This document shows, in pieces, positions 1 to 7,467 of a DNA stretch of 38,846 nucleotides. The first letter of the stretch is position 1; the number at the start of each line of letters is the position of its first letter. The stretch comes from an uncultured Gammaproteobacteria bacterium (GTDB taxonomy: Bacteria > Pseudomonadota > Gammaproteobacteria > Arenicellales > JAANXG01), in contig CAMYJT010000013.1 in NCBI GenBank assembly GCA_947258785.1, positions 43,744 through 82,589 of the forward strand. The letters run 5' to 3'. The notes beneath the pieces were generated by a model that was given only the letters and a program-made list of their open reading frames with translations, made no database searches and was not told the DNA's origin. The translations under genes were made by a program, and so were the position numbers.

Positions 1-598
1 GAAGGCGCGGAAGCACCGCCTCCACCACCGCGCGGCCGAGGGACAGGCCTTCCACCCGTTGTTCAACCCACTCCATGGCGATGTCCCGGCAATCGATACC
101 CCAGACCTTTTCGCTGTAGTCTTTGAAGTACAGGGAAAACATCCGGCGTCCAAACTGCCGTACAACCCAATCCTCCAGCGATACCGGCGGTTTGGCCGCG
201 ACACGGGCTTGGACACGCCCGATGAGATAGTCCAGCATGATCTGCGCGGTGGTGACCGCGCCGAAGCCGGTGAGCGCGTTCATGGGTTTGAGCGGGTAGT
301 CGAACCACTTCTGCTTGAGCAGGATGCGGCTGGACCGGGTCACCTCCAGGAAGTCGCCATCGAGCAAGTCACGGACGAATGCGTCGATGCCGGCCTTGCG
401 GGTCAGGAATCGATGTCCACCCAGGTCGAAGCGAAATCCCCGCGTCTCGATCGTACGCGCCAGGCCGCCAGACATGCTGCCGCGTTCCACCACGGTGACC
501 GGGCGATGGGCCTGGTTGAGGGCGTAGGCCGCGGCCAGCCCGGCGAGACCACCGCCCAGCACTGCGACGTCACAGCGGGGACCGGTTTGCTCGTCCAC
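1..598 (-). CDS. FAD-dependent amine-oxidase-like oxidoreductase (N-terminal part; runs off the left edge)
   Basis: Read from a GTG at 598 (minus strand), the open frame continues without a stop to base 1, so only about 199 N-terminal residues are present. The N-terminus has a Rossmann FAD-binding motif (VAVLGGGLAGLAAA), followed by an acidic-strand end (VTVVERG), a GGLART loop and LGGHRF. These are characteristic of the phytoene-desaturase / protoporphyrinogen-oxidase / UDP-galactopyranose-mutase-like superfamily. Further along come WFDYPLKP and YSEKVWGID, which I associate with members of this superfamily found near glycosyltransferases. The substrate cannot be told. It is the last visible gene of a minus-strand series that also holds a GT39-like glycosyltransferase. 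No strong ribosome-binding site precedes the GTG, so the start is a best choice based on where the Rossmann fold begins. Confidence 0.82.
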   Translation of the reverse strand, partial: MDEQTGPRCDVAVLGGGLAGLAAAYALNQAHRPVTVVERGSMSGGLARTIETRGFRFDLGGHRFLTRKAGIDAFVRDLLDGDFLEVTRSSRILLKQKWFDYPLKPMNALTGFGAVTTAQIMLDYLIGRVQARVAAKPPVSLEDWVVRQFGRRMFSLYFKDYSEKVWGIDCRDIAMEWVEQRVEGLSLGRAVVEAVLPRL

Positions 599-660
599 AA
601 TAGGTGGCCCGCGGTCTGAGGAGCAGTGGGTCGAGGAGCTTGTTTGGCATGCCGTCGGCG

Positions 661-873
661 CTATTCGAGAAGTTTCTTGTAGTAATCCTCCATCTCCCGG
701 CTGAGGTTGTCGCGGCCTCCGTCCCCCCCGCCCGGTCCTGCGCCGTAGCCTCCCGCCTCCGGCAATTCAAAGAAACCGGGTTCGACACCGGTGTTTGTCG
801 AGATCACGAAGCCGAACAAAAATCCAACGACTGCGGCGCCCGCTGTAACTGCTGCCCAAAGACTGGTTCTCAA
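661..873 (-). CDS. small single-helix membrane protein, paralogue of the next gene (TTG start)
   Basis: About 70 residues. I place the start at a TTG at 873 because it has a GGGGGAGG ribosome-binding site 9 bases upstream and because the product then aligns from residue 1 with its neighbour at 946-1131: (M)RTSLWAAV against MKSSLWTVV. An in-frame ATG at 894 and a GTG at 945 are alternatives. A hydrophobic helix lies at about residues 6-24, then a Gly/Pro-rich linker, then an acidic-amphipathic tail ending MEDYYKKLLE. The neighbour's tail is similar (MQEYYSKL). Probably N-in/C-out with the tail outside the cytoplasm. Function unknown. The location next to TusA and the YeeE transporter suggests an accessory role in sulfur transport, which is inference. 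Confidence 0.72.
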   Translation of the reverse strand: MRTSLWAAVTAGAAVVGFLFGFVISTNTGVEPGFFELPEAGGYGAGPGGGDGGRDNLSREMEDYYKKLLE

Positions 874-945
874 TGTGGATCGCCTCCCCCGCATCGCTTG
901 AAATGGGTGTTGGGGTTCATGTTTGTCATGATGGGAAGTACGCAC

Positions 946-1131
946 TCAGTCGGGATCGGTAAGTTTGGAATAGTATTCCTGCATGTCTTCACTGACCTCC
1001 GCCTTGATTCCGGCCGTACCGGGCGCTCCGCCGATCATGCCCGACTCGATCATCGGGGACAGGCTGTAGCCCATCAGAAAACCGATGAATCCGGCCACCA
1101 ACACGACGACTGTCCACAGACTGCTCTTCAT
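946..1131 (-). CDS. small single-helix membrane protein in sulfur cluster
   Basis: 61 residues with an ATG start behind a GGGAGGG ribosome-binding site. The layout is MKSSLW, a transmembrane helix at about residues 7-25 with a glycine face (VAGFIGFLMGY), a short Gly/Ala linker, then an acidic C-terminal helix (SEDMQEYYSKL). It has no cysteine. It lies 10 bases after the TusA stop and is followed by a shorter-spaced paralogue at 661-873, so the pair looks like a tandem duplication within one operon. I do not recognise a named family. Its constant position between TusA and an FAD enzyme would be the first thing to test across genomes. Confidence 0.78.
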   Translation of the reverse strand: MKSSLWTVVVLVAGFIGFLMGYSLSPMIESGMIGGAPGTAGIKAEVSEDMQEYYSKLTDPD

Positions 1132-1141
1132 GATGCCCTCC

Positions 1142-1387
1142 CTATGCCTTTTCGATGTCCCACACGAATTGGCCGCCGTCGTGCTTTTTGGTCAGGATCT
1201 CGTCGCCGGTGGTTTCGCACATCGCCGCGATGGATTCTCCGGATGATGGATTGTCAAAAATCACTTCAACCACATCGCCGGGTTGCACCTTGGACAGGGC
1301 CTTCTTGGTGTAGATCTGTGGATGCGGACAGACGTAGCCCTTGACATCCAGCACGTAAACTCCGTCGTCGCGCTTTTCGAATTTCAT
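1142..1387 (-). CDS. tusA: TusA-family sulfurtransferase
   Basis: 81 residues from ATG 1387, preceded by an AGAGGGG ribosome-binding site; longer upstream in-frame starts lack one. The sequence shows the TusA fold signature: beta strand VYVLDVKGYVCPHPQ with the CPxP motif at Cys20-Pro23, followed by the helix KKALSKVQPGDVVEVIF and the glycine/serine loop. TusA proteins carry sulfane sulfur as a persulfide on this cysteine and pass it between donors and acceptors in the cytoplasm. It follows a YeeE/YedE transporter by 73 bases, an arrangement typical of thiosulfate or sulfane-sulfur import, where TusA takes the sulfur from the transporter. A second TusA gene lies at 28123-28353 with a CPGP motif, so the two probably serve different partners. 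Confidence 0.92.
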   Translation of the reverse strand: MKFEKRDDGVYVLDVKGYVCPHPQIYTKKALSKVQPGDVVEVIFDNPSSGESIAAMCETTGDEILTKKHDGGQFVWDIEKA

Positions 1388-1460
1388 AATGATGTCCCCT
1401 CTGCAAGTGAGTCTGATAGTGTGGGCGGCCGGTAGCAAGTCTCTGGATGCCACTCAAAGG

Positions 1461-2939
1461 TCACAAGTCGCACGATGCAAACTCTTTGGCCATACGCCGT
1501 TCCGTCCACCAGTTGAAGAATTTAACACCGATGTAGGCACCGCCAATCATACCGAGCCCGAACAGCCAACCCGAGGTGTCGCCCTGCGCAACCCGCACGA
1601 AGAAGGCGCCCACGTTGCAGCCGAGACCAAGGCGGGAACCGATACCCATCAGCGCACCACCGATCATCGCCCACACCGCCAGTTCTAGGGTGGGTTTTTT
1701 GAATTTAAACTCATTGTGCAGCAGTGCCATCACCGCGGCGCCGCCGATCAACGCCAGGGACATCCAGTCCGCGGGGTTAACCGCCGGGTTTGGAATGCCG
1801 TTGACGAATCCGAAGTAGATGTTGTCCATATTGTCGGCGCCAAATTTGTTGAATACCCAGCCCACCCACTGCGCTTCCTGGGTGGTGACGTACCAGTATC
1901 CCGGATCGAACACCGTGTTGTTGATGGATATGCCGTAGTCGAACCCCAGGCGCTCGAGCAGGGTGCCGGCATTCTGAATGCCGAATTTCACCCGCAGACC
2001 CTGGGTGACCAGCATTTGCAGGCCGCAGAAGATGCCGAGCAACAGACCCGCGATGGCGGTGCGTCTATTTGCCGTAATCATCGCCCAGTACCCGGCGAGT
2101 TCATCCCGGAAAGTCGAGTGGCCTTTTTCCTTGACCCGTCTACGGAGGAAGGCGCGCCGGGACCAACCGAAGTAGACGATGACCAGCAACAGCGCGGCGG
2201 GGAACAACACGCCCACCAGCATGTTGCCGAGGAAGGCGCCGGCGATCGATTCGTCGCTCATGCCGAACAGGGTGGCGAAGGTCAGCACCGGTTGGTTCCA
2301 CACGTAGCCGGCCAGATACTGATCGACCCAGCCGTCCCCGGCATTGATGGTGTCCGGCAGGCCCTTGGCCACTGCCGATTCGTGCCAGGCGTCCGGCACT
2401 AGGGCATTCGTCCAGCCGGCCATATCGGCGAACAACGCCTGCGTGACACTGATCGACAGAATGACCAGCAAGGCACTCATGTTGCCTTCACCGGTCTTGT
2501 ACAGCGATCCCGATGCGCAGCCCCCGGCAAACACCATCCCGACGCCGAAGATGAGGCCGGCAATAAACGCGTGGATGCTGGTCGGCGCGGCGTGGAAGGT
2601 GCTCAGGCCGGTGGAGGTGATGAATGCGCTCACAGCGGCAAACAGCACCGTGGCGATCATGATGCCCACCGCCATGCGCGGCACGCCCACCGCAAACAAA
2701 TCCCGAAATGCCGATGAAAAACAGAATCGCCCATACTGCAGGCACATGCCGTAGATAAATCCGAACCACAGGTACACGGACAGGTAGATGTAATACTCGC
2801 TGTACAGGAATGTGCCGATGCTGATCAGCGCGAAGAACACAGTAACGCCGTAGGCCCAATAGCGCTTTTTCCTCAAGTCTTTTTCGAGCGCACTATTGGA
2901 TGCTTCAGTGGTGGCGATATCGATTGCTGTCGTACTCAT
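1461..2939 (-). CDS. YeeE/YedE-family sulfur (thiosulfate/sulfane) transporter
   Basis: 492 residues, highly hydrophobic, with repeated helical hairpins. Conserved small-residue cysteine motifs of the YeeE/YedE family are visible: RFCFSS (Cys73), GGCASGSLYKTGEGN (Cys141) and GLGCNVGAF (Cys441). In the characterised YeeE/TsuA protein such cysteines line the path that moves thiosulfate across the inner membrane, and I infer a related substrate here. The length is greater than the roughly 350-residue minimal YeeE; the extra part is a central hydrophilic region at about 180-230 and 315-395. The ATG at 2939 overlaps the stop of the upstream glycosyltransferase gene by four bases (ATGA), which implies translational coupling. 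TusA follows downstream. Confidence 0.9.
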   Translation of the reverse strand: MSTTAIDIATTEASNSALEKDLRKKRYWAYGVTVFFALISIGTFLYSEYYIYLSVYLWFGFIYGMCLQYGRFCFSSAFRDLFAVGVPRMAVGIMIATVLFAAVSAFITSTGLSTFHAAPTSIHAFIAGLIFGVGMVFAGGCASGSLYKTGEGNMSALLVILSISVTQALFADMAGWTNALVPDAWHESAVAKGLPDTINAGDGWVDQYLAGYVWNQPVLTFATLFGMSDESIAGAFLGNMLVGVLFPAALLLVIVYFGWSRRAFLRRRVKEKGHSTFRDELAGYWAMITANRRTAIAGLLLGIFCGLQMLVTQGLRVKFGIQNAGTLLERLGFDYGISINNTVFDPGYWYVTTQEAQWVGWVFNKFGADNMDNIYFGFVNGIPNPAVNPADWMSLALIGGAAVMALLHNEFKFKKPTLELAVWAMIGGALMGIGSRLGLGCNVGAFFVRVAQGDTSGWLFGLGMIGGAYIGVKFFNWWTERRMAKEFASCDL

Positions 2940-4747
2940 GTATCGAACTCTCTTTGTGCGTTGGGTTTGGGCTGATAGATCCGCACCATCGTGCGATATC
3001 TGAACACACCGCTCAATTTACGAAATTCCTGGATGAGTTGATAGTCGGCAAGCCGATCGGCCAGCGCCTCGGGCACCGGCTGCGCCGGGTCGCTGTGTAT
3101 CACCACGACCACCTGGGCGGCGCTTGCATCGTTGCCGCTCAGAAACGCCGGAACCGGAACCTCCCAGGTAAAGCGCAGGGCCGACGTTTCGATCTGTGAT
3201 GGTGGCTCGTACTCCGCCGGGTTCTCCATCCGCTGGTAATGGATGGGCTGACGGGTGTACAGGTCAAGGATCGGCACCGACACGGCGGGGTTGATAATCG
3301 AGTAGCGCTGCGGCAGGGTCAGCACCTCGATCCGGGATTGATCGAGGCCGCTGAGATACGCCCCCGCCCGCGCCAGGTTTGCCGAGCTGGTGTTGTTCAG
3401 GAAACTCGAGTAGCCGACACCGGCGATGACCAGCGACGATGCGACAGCCGCCAGGACCGTGAACCGTCGCACGAATTGGTCGCGGATCCCGCTCAGACCG
3501 TAGGCCGCCATCAAGGCCAGCATCGGAAAAACAATGACGGTATAGCGGATACGCTTAATTTCCAGCACCAGGATCAGGGCGACCATCCAGGCGGCGATCA
3601 GGAATTTCGGATCTTTCCTGACCATTGCGACCACTATGCCGGCGAGGGCCAGGGCCGTGACAAAGGGATGGAGTTGGAACAGAAACGTCGAAACGAAGCT
3701 CTCTCCCCAACGGTATAAGCCCGGCAGTTGATAGGCGTGCAACAGGCCCAGTTGATCGACCAACAGCTGCCGCCGCCACAGCAGCACCGGCGCCAGGAAC
3801 AGCGCCAGCCAGCCGGCCAGCGCCAGCAGTCGAACCGCCACCCGGGAGCCCAATCGGTGGGCCTGCACCAGCCCGATGACCGGTACGACGCTGAGCATCA
3901 ACCAGGTGGAGTATTTGGTCAGCATCGCCAGTCCGATGCTGAGGGCCGCCGTCGCAATCCACCAGGTACCGCCGTGTTCGAGCGCCTTGAGTGAGACCAA
4001 CACCGCCAGCGTCAGGAAACACATGCTCGGTACATCCACCATCGTCAACGGGACCTGGGTCAACAGGTACGGCATCGCCAGCAGCAACATTCCAGCGGTG
4101 AGGCCGATTTCTCTGTTCCACAGGTGACGGCCGATCTGGTAGGTCAACACGGCTGTCAACGCAAATGCCACCGTAGTGACAAGCTGGATGGCAAGCCGTG
4201 ATTCGCCCAACCACGACATGGCGACGCCGAACAGCGCCGGCACCAGGGGTAGATCGGTCCATACCGCAATTTGCTGCCCCCACTGTGAAACGAAGAAGCC
4301 GACCCCATACAGTTCCAGGTGTTTGGCTTGGGCGAAATATCGTGCGCTGTCAACGATGACCTCGGGTATCGGCCAGAACAGGGAGGCCGCGCCGAACGCG
4401 AATATAAACAGCAGCCAGGGGCGGTCGAATACCGTGTCGTAGACAAAGGTGAACAGATAGGCCATGGCCAGGGCCGCCATCAAATTCACGCCCAATGATG
4501 TGACGTCGGCGTCGGCAAACACCCACTGCCAACTGGTGAGGCGGTTGTCATCGAATTCGCGCAGGGTGAACAACAGTAAAAAAACCGACAAAGCGAGCAG
4601 TGCTACGAGCGCGCAGCGCAGCGCGGTGTCGGGACCGGTCCGCACGGTGGTCCATATGGAGCGCGCTGGGGACGAGATACCGCCCTTGGGTGGCCGGTCC
4701 GGGCGCAGTGTCGCCAGCCCGGCGCTGCTTGTCGGTAGCCTTGGCAT
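2936..4747 (-). CDS. GT39-type (ArnT/PMT-like) membrane glycosyltransferase
   Basis: 603 residues with an N-terminal cytoplasmic stretch, about eleven to thirteen hydrophobic helices up to roughly residue 450, and a C-terminal soluble, presumably periplasmic domain. The first periplasmic loop carries an acidic patch (REFDDNRLTSW), and later come RHLWNREIGLTAG and a YSTWLML segment, as in ArnT/PMT-like enzymes that move a sugar from a polyprenyl-phosphate donor to lipid or protein. Acceptor and donor cannot be deduced. It sits inside a sulfur gene cluster, 14 bases after a small DsrE-associated gene and overlapping the YeeE gene by four bases, which is an odd placement for a cell-envelope enzyme. 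Confidence 0.82.
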   Translation of the reverse strand: MPRLPTSSAGLATLRPDRPPKGGISSPARSIWTTVRTGPDTALRCALVALLALSVFLLLFTLREFDDNRLTSWQWVFADADVTSLGVNLMAALAMAYLFTFVYDTVFDRPWLLFIFAFGAASLFWPIPEVIVDSARYFAQAKHLELYGVGFFVSQWGQQIAVWTDLPLVPALFGVAMSWLGESRLAIQLVTTVAFALTAVLTYQIGRHLWNREIGLTAGMLLLAMPYLLTQVPLTMVDVPSMCFLTLAVLVSLKALEHGGTWWIATAALSIGLAMLTKYSTWLMLSVVPVIGLVQAHRLGSRVAVRLLALAGWLALFLAPVLLWRRQLLVDQLGLLHAYQLPGLYRWGESFVSTFLFQLHPFVTALALAGIVVAMVRKDPKFLIAAWMVALILVLEIKRIRYTVIVFPMLALMAAYGLSGIRDQFVRRFTVLAAVASSLVIAGVGYSSFLNNTSSANLARAGAYLSGLDQSRIEVLTLPQRYSIINPAVSVPILDLYTRQPIHYQRMENPAEYEPPSQIETSALRFTWEVPVPAFLSGNDASAAQVVVVIHSDPAQPVPEALADRLADYQLIQEFRKLSGVFRYRTMVRIYQPKPNAQREFDT

Positions 4748-4761
4748 GGTTGCGGTCTATT

Positions 4762-4953
4762 TCACTCCGGGCAGCGGTTCCACGACACGACGTGGTCACA
4801 GCCTTCGATCTTGCTGACCAGCGCCGGGTAGGAGACCTCACCGGAGGACAGGTCGACGACCTCGATGTCGTGCCCGTCCCGGTTGGACTGCGCATCGATG
4901 ATACGCTCGGCGGTCTCGCTGGGTCCATCGTTCAATATGTGCAGGATCTTCAC
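4762..4953 (-). CDS. small conserved protein of DsrE/DsrH-like cluster
   Basis: 63 residues starting MKILHILNDGP, followed by an amphipathic helix, a strand (DIEVVDLSS), another helix, and a final strand ending DHVVSWNRCPE. The strand-helix order and the hydrophobic last strand resemble a truncated DsrE/TusB-like alpha/beta unit, but I cannot assign the family with certainty. Cysteines are at residues 52 and 61, close to the C-terminus. It is third in a run of three small genes (5593-5859, 5032-5334, 4762-4953) upstream of the GT39, YeeE and TusA genes, and so probably belongs to the same sulfur-relay operon. Confidence 0.65.
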   Translation of the reverse strand: MKILHILNDGPSETAERIIDAQSNRDGHDIEVVDLSSGEVSYPALVSKIEGCDHVVSWNRCPE

Positions 4954-5031
4954 GCCACGTTCTCCGTTATCGTGTTGCCTATTTCAATCACGGTTCACCG
5001 GTCGTTTCACCGCTGTGCAGTGACATCCGGC

Positions 5032-5334
5032 TTACAGCACCAGGACGCGGTCCGCTTCGTGAGCCATCGCCGCATTGTTAAATTGGCTGCCGCAAACAAT
5101 GTCCTTGGGGATACCCTCAACGTCGATGCCATGCTCCTCCGCACTGTGGCGGCACAAGCTGATGGTAACCCTGGGTAGACGGCACAGTTCCACGAATTCC
5201 CGGTGCTTGGTCAGATGTGTGCCACGGTCCATCGCGAAGATGACGACTTCGTGGCCCTGGCCGCTCGCCGCCCGGGTTAGGCCGGCCAGGTGTTCCAGGT
5301 GCAGATCCGTGTTTACCAGTATTCCGAATTTCAC
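5032..5334 (-). CDS. DsrE-family protein with three cysteines
   Basis: 100 residues from a GTG at 5334, chosen because GGAGGAGC lies just upstream and because the first strand (KFGILVNTD) then starts the domain. The C-terminal part IVCGSQFNNAAMAHEADRVL is the recognisable DsrE/DsrF-like region, with Cys81 at the position where these small proteins hold a persulfide. Further cysteines are at 51 (ELCRL) and 61 (SLCRH). Such proteins bind sulfane sulfur and exchange it with TusA. It lies between two other small DsrE-like genes. The intervening 258 bases upstream contain a palindrome at 5479-5494 and no convincing gene. Confidence 0.78.
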   Translation of the reverse strand: MKFGILVNTDLHLEHLAGLTRAASGQGHEVVIFAMDRGTHLTKHREFVELCRLPRVTISLCRHSAEEHGIDVEGIPKDIVCGSQFNNAAMAHEADRVLVL

Positions 5335-5478
5335 CGCTCCTCCTCGATTTGGCGTGGGATCGGTGCCGGTGTCGGCACAGCGCACCCTGGCGATGCTTGG
5401 GCAGACGCATGGCCCGGCGTTATGGACTGGTCGCCCCCGCCGGATTGGATGGTACGAATCCGCCGCCGATGCATGAAA

Positions 5479-5494
5479 TGATGTAATTGCATCA
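5479..5494. promoter_or_regulatory. 16-bp near-perfect palindrome, candidate operator
   Basis: TGATGTAATTGCATCA is symmetric at seven of eight base pairs and lies in the 258-base gap between two small DsrE-like genes, 145 bases upstream of the GTG at 5334. Size and symmetry fit a dimeric helix-turn-helix regulator. No partner regulator is proven; the LuxR-type gene at 5969-6628 is the nearest candidate. It could also be chance. Confidence 0.3.
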
Positions 5495-5592
5495 CTCGGT
5501 GACCGGCCCGAGGCGCTTCGGCGACTTCCGGTCCGGTCCCAATTACGGTCGCCAGGTCCAATCGCTGTGTTCGGAGTGCCGGACGCGCGTCG

Positions 5593-5859
5593 CTAATAGG
5601 GCAGCACATGATCGTATGTGAGCAGGCGTTCGGCAATTTGGTCCATCGGCAGATAGTCGGCCGCGGCATCGTTTTTGATACTCGAATACACGGGGACCTC
5701 CAGCTCGCGGATGGTCTCCAGGTGGAGCGCCTCTCTGGGCGCCAGATCACCGCCGAGCACGTAGACATCAATTTGGTCATCCAGCAAAGTCAAGCCGATG
5801 GACATCCTCAGCGCCTCGTCTTGCCGATCGGTGACCACTACGGCTATTTTTTTTGCCAT
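5593..5859 (-). CDS. DsrE-like small protein lacking cysteine
   Basis: 88 residues with strand MAKKIAVVVTD, helix ALRMSIGLTLLDD, strand DVYVLGGDL, helix, strand VPVYSS and a final strand DHVLPY. This is the alpha/beta order of the DsrE/F superfamily. It has no cysteine at all, so it cannot carry a persulfide itself and may be a structural partner of the cysteine-bearing protein encoded next (5032-5334), much as only some subunits of the TusBCD/DsrEFH hexamers carry the active cysteine. It is the first small gene after the regulator at 5969-6628. The family assignment rests on fold pattern, so an alternative small Rossmann-like protein is possible. Confidence 0.72.
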   Translation of the reverse strand: MAKKIAVVVTDRQDEALRMSIGLTLLDDQIDVYVLGGDLAPREALHLETIRELEVPVYSSIKNDAAADYLPMDQIAERLLTYDHVLPY

Positions 5860-5968
5860 GATTTCTCCCCAATTATGCTACCACGCAGGGTGGTGCATTG
5901 CTGTCCACGCGCCCGCTGTGTCTGCGCTTTCCCCCCGCCCACCGGCCCGACGCGGGCGTTGGCCGGCG

Positions 5969-6628
5969 CTACACCAGCTTGTGGCGGTACGCGTACGCGA
6001 CCGCCTGAATCTGGCTGTGCACACCCAGTTTGTGCTGAATACGCTGCAGGTGGTTGCGCGCCGTGCTTGTTTGAATCTCCAGCCGCTTGGCGATCGCTGC
6101 GCCACTCAAGCCCTCAGCGAGTAACTGCAGCACCTCCTTCTCACGAGTCGTCAGGTAGGTGCCGTGTCGCTGCGAATTGTCGTAACGCCCTGCACATCGG
6201 CTCGTGGCCGCCGGCGTGTCCCTATGAAGAGCATAGCGGATTGACGTCAGCACGTCGGGTTGCTGCTCGACGTGCAACAGGTGCGTCACGTGCCAAGTAT
6301 CTTTGCACACCGAGGGCACCAGTACGATGTTGACGCTCAGGCGCAGCGGATCGTCGCCGTTGTGACCGTTTACGTGGAGTGAAAAGCTCTTCGGACCGCC
6401 GTTGCCTCCGCTCAGTTGTGCAACGCAACATTCGGGCTGACAGAACTGTGCCCCGGTAGTGGGGTCACGCCCCTGCAATACGTCGCAACAGCGACGCCCT
6501 AGTACCCATTTTGAGCTACAGCCCAACAGGTCCTCACAGGCCGGATCCCAGTAGATGATTCGTTGCTGGGCGTCAACCGCAAAGGTGCCGTCGACCGCGC
6601 GATGAAAGACCTGACCTAATGTCGGCAT
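5969..6628 (-). CDS. PAS-LuxR-type transcriptional regulator with cysteine-rich sensor domain
   Basis: 219 residues from ATG 6628; an in-frame GTG at 6697 would add 23 residues. The N-terminal PAS domain (about 1-120) opens VFHRAVDGTFAVDAQQRIIYWDPA, followed by a striking set of cysteines: 31, 37, 47, 48, 63, 67 and 68, then 108. The C-terminal 60 residues are a GerE/LuxR helix-turn-helix (LTTREKEVLQLLAEG, then KRLEIQTSTARNHLQRI). Cysteine pairs in a PAS domain suggest redox, metal, iron-sulfur or persulfide sensing; this is inference. The gene heads the minus-strand sulfur series starting at 5859, on the same strand and 109 bases upstream, and is the obvious candidate to control it. Confidence 0.85.
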   Translation of the reverse strand: MPTLGQVFHRAVDGTFAVDAQQRIIYWDPACEDLLGCSSKWVLGRRCCDVLQGRDPTTGAQFCQPECCVAQLSGGNGGPKSFSLHVNGHNGDDPLRLSVNIVLVPSVCKDTWHVTHLLHVEQQPDVLTSIRYALHRDTPAATSRCAGRYDNSQRHGTYLTTREKEVLQLLAEGLSGAAIAKRLEIQTSTARNHLQRIQHKLGVHSQIQAVAYAYRHKLV

Positions 6629-6894
6629 AATGGGCTGCCCCCGGATTGACCGTAAAACGGCAATGAACTCGCTGATACCGCCGGGAAGTCCACGCACCGC
6701 TATGAACGGGCGGCGGCTAACCAGTATTAGATATAAACGCAGCAGACTACTGTTTTATTCCGATCCGGTCGACGCCGGCCGAGGTTTTCCACGGTGGTAT
6801 GCGCAGCGGCTGTGCCGCGACACGGGGCGGCGTATAGCGTCCCGGCGGGATGACGTTATAATGGCCGGCGCGTCCCAGTCTTAAAGATATCTTG

Positions 6895-7467
6895 ATGAAC
6901 GACGATTGTTCGCGGCTGCCGCCGCCGTCTCGCCAACGCATTGAGTCGTATCTCGACCGCCTGTTCGGCTATGCCTACAGTCTCACCAGGGACCGGGACA
7001 GCGCTCAGGATCTGGTCCAGACCTGCGCGGTCAAGGCGTTGGCCGCCGAACGGGTGCCGAGGGACGAACCCGCCTATCGCGCCTGGTTATTCGAGATCCT
7101 GCGCAATCTGTTCATAGACAGCGTCCGTAAGCAGCGTATGCACCCCCAATCGTTTGACGAAGAGGCGGAGAACCTTGAACAGAATCGGAATAATTCATCT
7201 ACGTCATACGTTTCTGCTATAGATCAAAGGCTGATCAACACCCTGTCGGTGCGCGAAGGACTATTACGTATGAGCGTCGACCACCGCGAGGTAGTGGTGC
7301 TTGTTGATCTCGTCGGGTTCAGTTACCGGGAGACCGCTCGTTTTCTGAAGGTGCCAGTGGGTACGGTGATGAGTCGCCTGTGCCGAGCCAGACAGGTTCT
7401 GATTCACGAACTAAGCAAGAAACATGTTAAATCTTCGCGACTTAAGATAGTGAAATTCAGGAAATGA
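6895..7467 (+). CDS. ECF-family RNA polymerase sigma factor
   Basis: 190 residues from ATG 6895; a TTG immediately before it is less likely. Sigma region 2 spans about residues 14-80 (DRLFGYAYSLTRD, SAQDLVQTCAVKAL, WLFEILRNLFID) and region 4 about 125-180 (VDHREVVVLVDLVGFSYRETA, VPVGTVMSRLCRAR). It lacks regions 1 and 3, as expected for the ECF group. The stop overlaps the start of the next gene by four bases, giving a coupled sigma/anti-sigma pair. A TATAAT hexamer at 6857-6862 lies 32 bases upstream of the start but has no good -35 element at the right spacing. The inducing signal is unknown. Confidence 0.93.
   Translation: MNDDCSRLPPPSRQRIESYLDRLFGYAYSLTRDRDSAQDLVQTCAVKALAAERVPRDEPAYRAWLFEILRNLFIDSVRKQRMHPQSFDEEAENLEQNRNNSSTSYVSAIDQRLINTLSVREGLLRMSVDHREVVVLVDLVGFSYRETARFLKVPVGTVMSRLCRARQVLIHELSKKHVKSSRLKIVKFRK

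Noticed and set aside
661..945. longer form of the small membrane protein, starting at GTG 945
   Set aside because: The added residues are basic and histidine-rich with no ribosome-binding site; the TTG at 873 has one and aligns with the paralogue.
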